Shown: positions 61,682 to 64,000 of the stretch, piece by piece | How positions within the stretch are numbered: position 1 is the first letter of the stretch | Layout of the letters: every line of letters begins with the position of its first letter | From: Chryseosolibacter sp035628595 | GTDB taxonomy: Bacteria > Bacteroidota > Bacteroidia > Cytophagales > Cyclobacteriaceae | Direction of reading: 5' to 3' | Length of the DNA: 64,000 nt | NCBI GenBank assembly: GCA_035628595.1 | Contig: DASPJN010000017.1 | Location: 1 to 64,000, forward strand | Notes under the pieces: generated by a model | Databases searched by the model: none | The model's input: the letters and a program-made list of their open reading frames with translations, nothing else | What the model was told of the DNA's origin: nothing | Translations under genes and position numbers: made by a program

Positions 61682-64000
61682 ATGCCTGTGCTTTTCAGGT
61701 TCGCTGCGTCAGCACTGTTGATACTATTGTCGATTACGACAACATGCGCCCCGAAGCCTCCTTTCAGATTTATTGAAAATCGTAATCAATGGTTGTCGAA
61801 AATTGAATATGCTGGTGTTATTCCGGGAGGAAACATCATACTCGAGCGTGGTAAGATCCGATATATGTTCAGCGGATCATTTCCAGCCAACGGCCACCAC
61901 GGCAAAAGCCTGGCCGCCGACAACCCTGAGGAAATATACCTGACGAGTCATCATATCGTCGATGTTAATTTTTTAGGTGCAAATGAGGACGTTGAACTCG
62001 TTCCTTTTCAGCAATCGGCTGAGTACTACAATTTTTTTATTGGTAACGATCCTGGCAAGTGGGCGGGAAATATTCGCGGGTATGAAGGTGTGATTTACAC
62101 TTCATTATATGCCGGTGTCGATCTGAAAATTTATGGATCTGAAGGTAATCTCAAATATGACCTCGTTGTTGCGCCAGGCGCTGATGCTGGCGCCATTGCT
62201 TTTGAATATGATGGTCACGATGATTTATATTTCGATAACGGTAGCCTCCACGTCGTAACAAGCCTCGGTGAGATTGTGGAGCGAAGACCATTTTCTTATC
62301 AGATAATACAAGGAAGAAAGATCGAAGTTTTGTCTGAGTTTAGATTGCATGACGGCCGTTTAACATTTGCCTTTCCTTCCGGATATGATAAATGTTATCC
62401 GCTGATCATCGATCCACTGCTGATATTCTCTACATTCTCCGGCTCGGAGGCTGATAACTGGGGGAGTGCGGCCACGCCCGGCGAAAAAGGAACATTGTAC
62501 TCTACGGGTATAACAAATCATTTTTCTGCCGGCGTTTTTAGCGGTACCTATCCTGCAACACCAGGTGCATTTCAAACAACCTACGGTGGTAATTATGACA
62601 TCGGTCTTCTGAAGTACGATTCTACTGGCTCGCAACTACTTTACGCAAGCTATCTTGGAGGTTCAGGTTCGGAATGTCCGCACAGTTTAGTGATGAATAA
62701 CAAATCAGAATTGTTGGTGCTGGGAACAACGGGTTCACAAGACTATCCTGTATCTGCAGCCGCTTTTGACCCGACTTTTAACTTTGGACCGGGTACGTCG
62801 GTGATGGGTGCCATTGTGTACCCGGACGGATCAGATCTAGTCATAAGCAGAATCAGTGCTGACGGCTCTGAGTTGCTTTCGTCGACATTTGTGGGCGGAA
62901 CATCGAATGATGGAATCAATTTTGTTGGTGAAGGTTTGAATACAAACTATGGTGATGAACTGCGCGGCGATGTTATCGTTGACCAGGATGACAATGTTTA
63001 CGTTGCGTCGCTGACCGCTTCACAGGACTTCCCGCTGAAGAATGGGCTACAGGAACAATATCATGGGGGCACAACCGATGCAATCTTAGTAAAACTTAAT
63101 CACGATTTGACAGAACTGGTGTTCGCGTCATTCCTTGGCGGATCGGGAACAGATGCGTCTCATACCATTCAGTTCGACCATGATAATAACATTGTGATTG
63201 GAGGCGGTACGATGAGTTCGGATTTTATTCCGACACCCGGCGCATACCAGGAACAACATGCCGGCGATGCTGATGGTTGGGTTGCTAAGCTTTCGCATGA
63301 CGGCACGGCGATTCTCGCTGCGACTTTTACAGGGACATCCGCGTATGACCAGGTTTACTTTGTGGATGTTGATAGCGAGGGTGACATTTTTGTTTATGGG
63401 CAAACGGCGGGTAGTTTTCCCGTCACGCCAGGTGCGGCGAGCAGCCCGGGAAGTGGTCAATTTGTTCAGCGATTTACCAACAATTTGCAGACGACGAAGT
63501 TTTCAACGGTGTTTGGTGCAGGAAGGGGAATCCCTGACATATCTCCAACGGCATTTCTTGTCAATGACTGCGGTAACCTTTTTATGGCAGGCTGGGGCGG
63601 CGCCCTTAACGCATCGCGTGGTTCGTGGATAAGCGGAACGGATGGATTATTTACCACGAGTGATGCGATTCAAAGAACAACCAGTGGCAATGATTTCTAT
63701 TTTTTAGTGATGACTTCAGAAGGTACGCAATTTCTTTATGCGACGTTTCTAGGGGGACCCAACACGCTTACGCATGTTGACGGGGGAACAAGTCGTTTTG
63801 ACAAAAAAGGTATTGTGTATCATGCCGTATGTGCAGGATGTGGAGGTCCATTTTCCGATTTTCCTACAACGGATGGTGCCTGGTCTAACCAGAATCAAAG
63901 TTTAAACTGTAACAACGCTGCATTCAAACTTGATCTGGCTTCGCTTCGCGCGTTAGCACGAACCAATACCACGAATTTTTCAAATCCTGGAGTTCAGTCA
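61682..64000 (+). CDS. Secreted SBBP-repeat protein, N-terminal part (runs off the window)
   Basis: At least 773 residues are encoded from the ATG at 61682; no stop occurs before the window end. A signal peptide (ALLILLSITTT) precedes an N-terminal DUF7948-type domain (about 28-240: ENRNQWLSKIEYAG, YEGVIYTSLYAGVDLKIYG, YPLIIDPLLIFSTFSGS). SBBP beta-propeller-like repeats follow, with the family pattern LLYASYLGGSGSE, ELVFASFLGGSGTDASH and FLYATFLGG plus D..GN.Y..G.T.S..FP. Such proteins in Bacteroidota are usually large, cell-surface, exported by type IX secretion, and end in a sorting domain that would lie outside this window. It starts 60 bp after the YbbP-like gene. Confidence 0.87.
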   Translation, partial: MPVLFRFAASALLILLSITTTCAPKPPFRFIENRNQWLSKIEYAGVIPGGNIILERGKIRYMFSGSFPANGHHGKSLAADNPEEIYLTSHHIVDVNFLGANEDVELVPFQQSAEYYNFFIGNDPGKWAGNIRGYEGVIYTSLYAGVDLKIYGSEGNLKYDLVVAPGADAGAIAFEYDGHDDLYFDNGSLHVVTSLGEIVERRPFSYQIIQGRKIEVLSEFRLHDGRLTFAFPSGYDKCYPLIIDPLLIFSTFSGSEADNWGSAATPGEKGTLYSTGITNHFSAGVFSGTYPATPGAFQTTYGGNYDIGLLKYDSTGSQLLYASYLGGSGSECPHSLVMNNKSELLVLGTTGSQDYPVSAAAFDPTFNFGPGTSVMGAIVYPDGSDLVISRISADGSELLSSTFVGGTSNDGINFVGEGLNTNYGDELRGDVIVDQDDNVYVASLTASQDFPLKNGLQEQYHGGTTDAILVKLNHDLTELVFASFLGGSGTDASHTIQFDHDNNIVIGGGTMSSDFIPTPGAYQEQHAGDADGWVAKLSHDGTAILAATFTGTSAYDQVYFVDVDSEGDIFVYGQTAGSFPVTPGAASSPGSGQFVQRFTNNLQTTKFSTVFGAGRGIPDISPTAFLVNDCGNLFMAGWGGALNASRGSWISGTDGLFTTSDAIQRTTSGNDFYFLVMTSEGTQFLYATFLGGPNTLTHVDGGTSRFDKKGIVYHAVCAGCGGPFSDFPTTDGAWSNQNQSLNCNNAAFKLDLASLRALARTNTTNFSNPGVQS

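Noticed and set aside
1..64000. CRISPR arrays, insertion sequences with intact transposase, rRNA operons
   Set aside because: No regularly spaced repeats, transposase genes or rRNA-like sequence were seen on reading both strands.

Overview
The window looks like a chromosomal segment of a member of the Bacteroidota, most likely order Cytophagales. The evidence is a PorP/SprF-type protein, a type IX-style SBBP-repeat secreted protein, a Bacteroidota-type putative porin, the TAnnTTTG promoter element in front of several genes, and a menaquinone operon. No rRNA or tRNA gene was recognised. The assignment is an inference from gene content.

Layout. 1-2.6 kb is a scarred region: a truncated, multiply frameshifted serine recombinase (161-942), an orphan secreted protein, and two copies of a 13-bp direct repeat about 2.2 kb apart. 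2.6-9.8 kb holds signalling genes (a receiver protein, a two-PAS histidine kinase), a YetF-type membrane protein, an LTA-synthase-like sulfatase-fold transferase, an acyltransferase and YebC. From about 9.9 to 41.3 kb lies a large envelope/exopolysaccharide locus, interrupted by PorP/SprF plus a PD40 protein and by an AcuI-type oxidoreductase. 41.4-46.8 kb is a menaquinone operon (thioesterase, menF, menD, menB, menE). 46.9-54.7 kb holds housekeeping and envelope genes: a histidine phosphatase, a TPR protein, a coiled-coil protein, NIF3, LpxK, a porin and MiaE. 54.7-61.6 kb carries a periplasmic conserved protein, a MacB-type permease, and a tesA / ybbA / ybbP-like set in the arrangement known from E. 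coli. The last 2.3 kb is the start of a large SBBP-repeat secreted protein that runs off the window.

How the genes work together. The polysaccharide locus has a phosphoglycosyl transferase that starts the repeat unit, at least five cytoplasmic glycosyltransferases, a Wzx flippase, a Wzy-like polymerase, and a Wzc-like co-polymerase whose kinase motifs are altered. It also has decorating enzymes: a sulfotransferase, a carbamoyltransferase with its 49-aa DUF5989 partner, two acyltransferase-3 proteins and an SGNH hydrolase. No Wza/OPX exporter is visible; a half-length TolC-like protein lies beside the polymerase.

The most interesting signal is an apparently near-complete route to polyprenyl-phosphoryl-D-arabinose, the mycobacterial arabinan donor: a UbiA-type phosphoribosyltransferase with a HAD phosphatase (13.5-15.1 kb), and a DprE1-like oxidase with a DprE2-like reductase (29.9-32.0 kb). 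Next to the DprE pair are two large GT-C-type membrane glycosyltransferases that could use such a lipid-linked sugar. This suggests a D-arabinofuranose-containing surface glycan in a Gram-negative bacterium.
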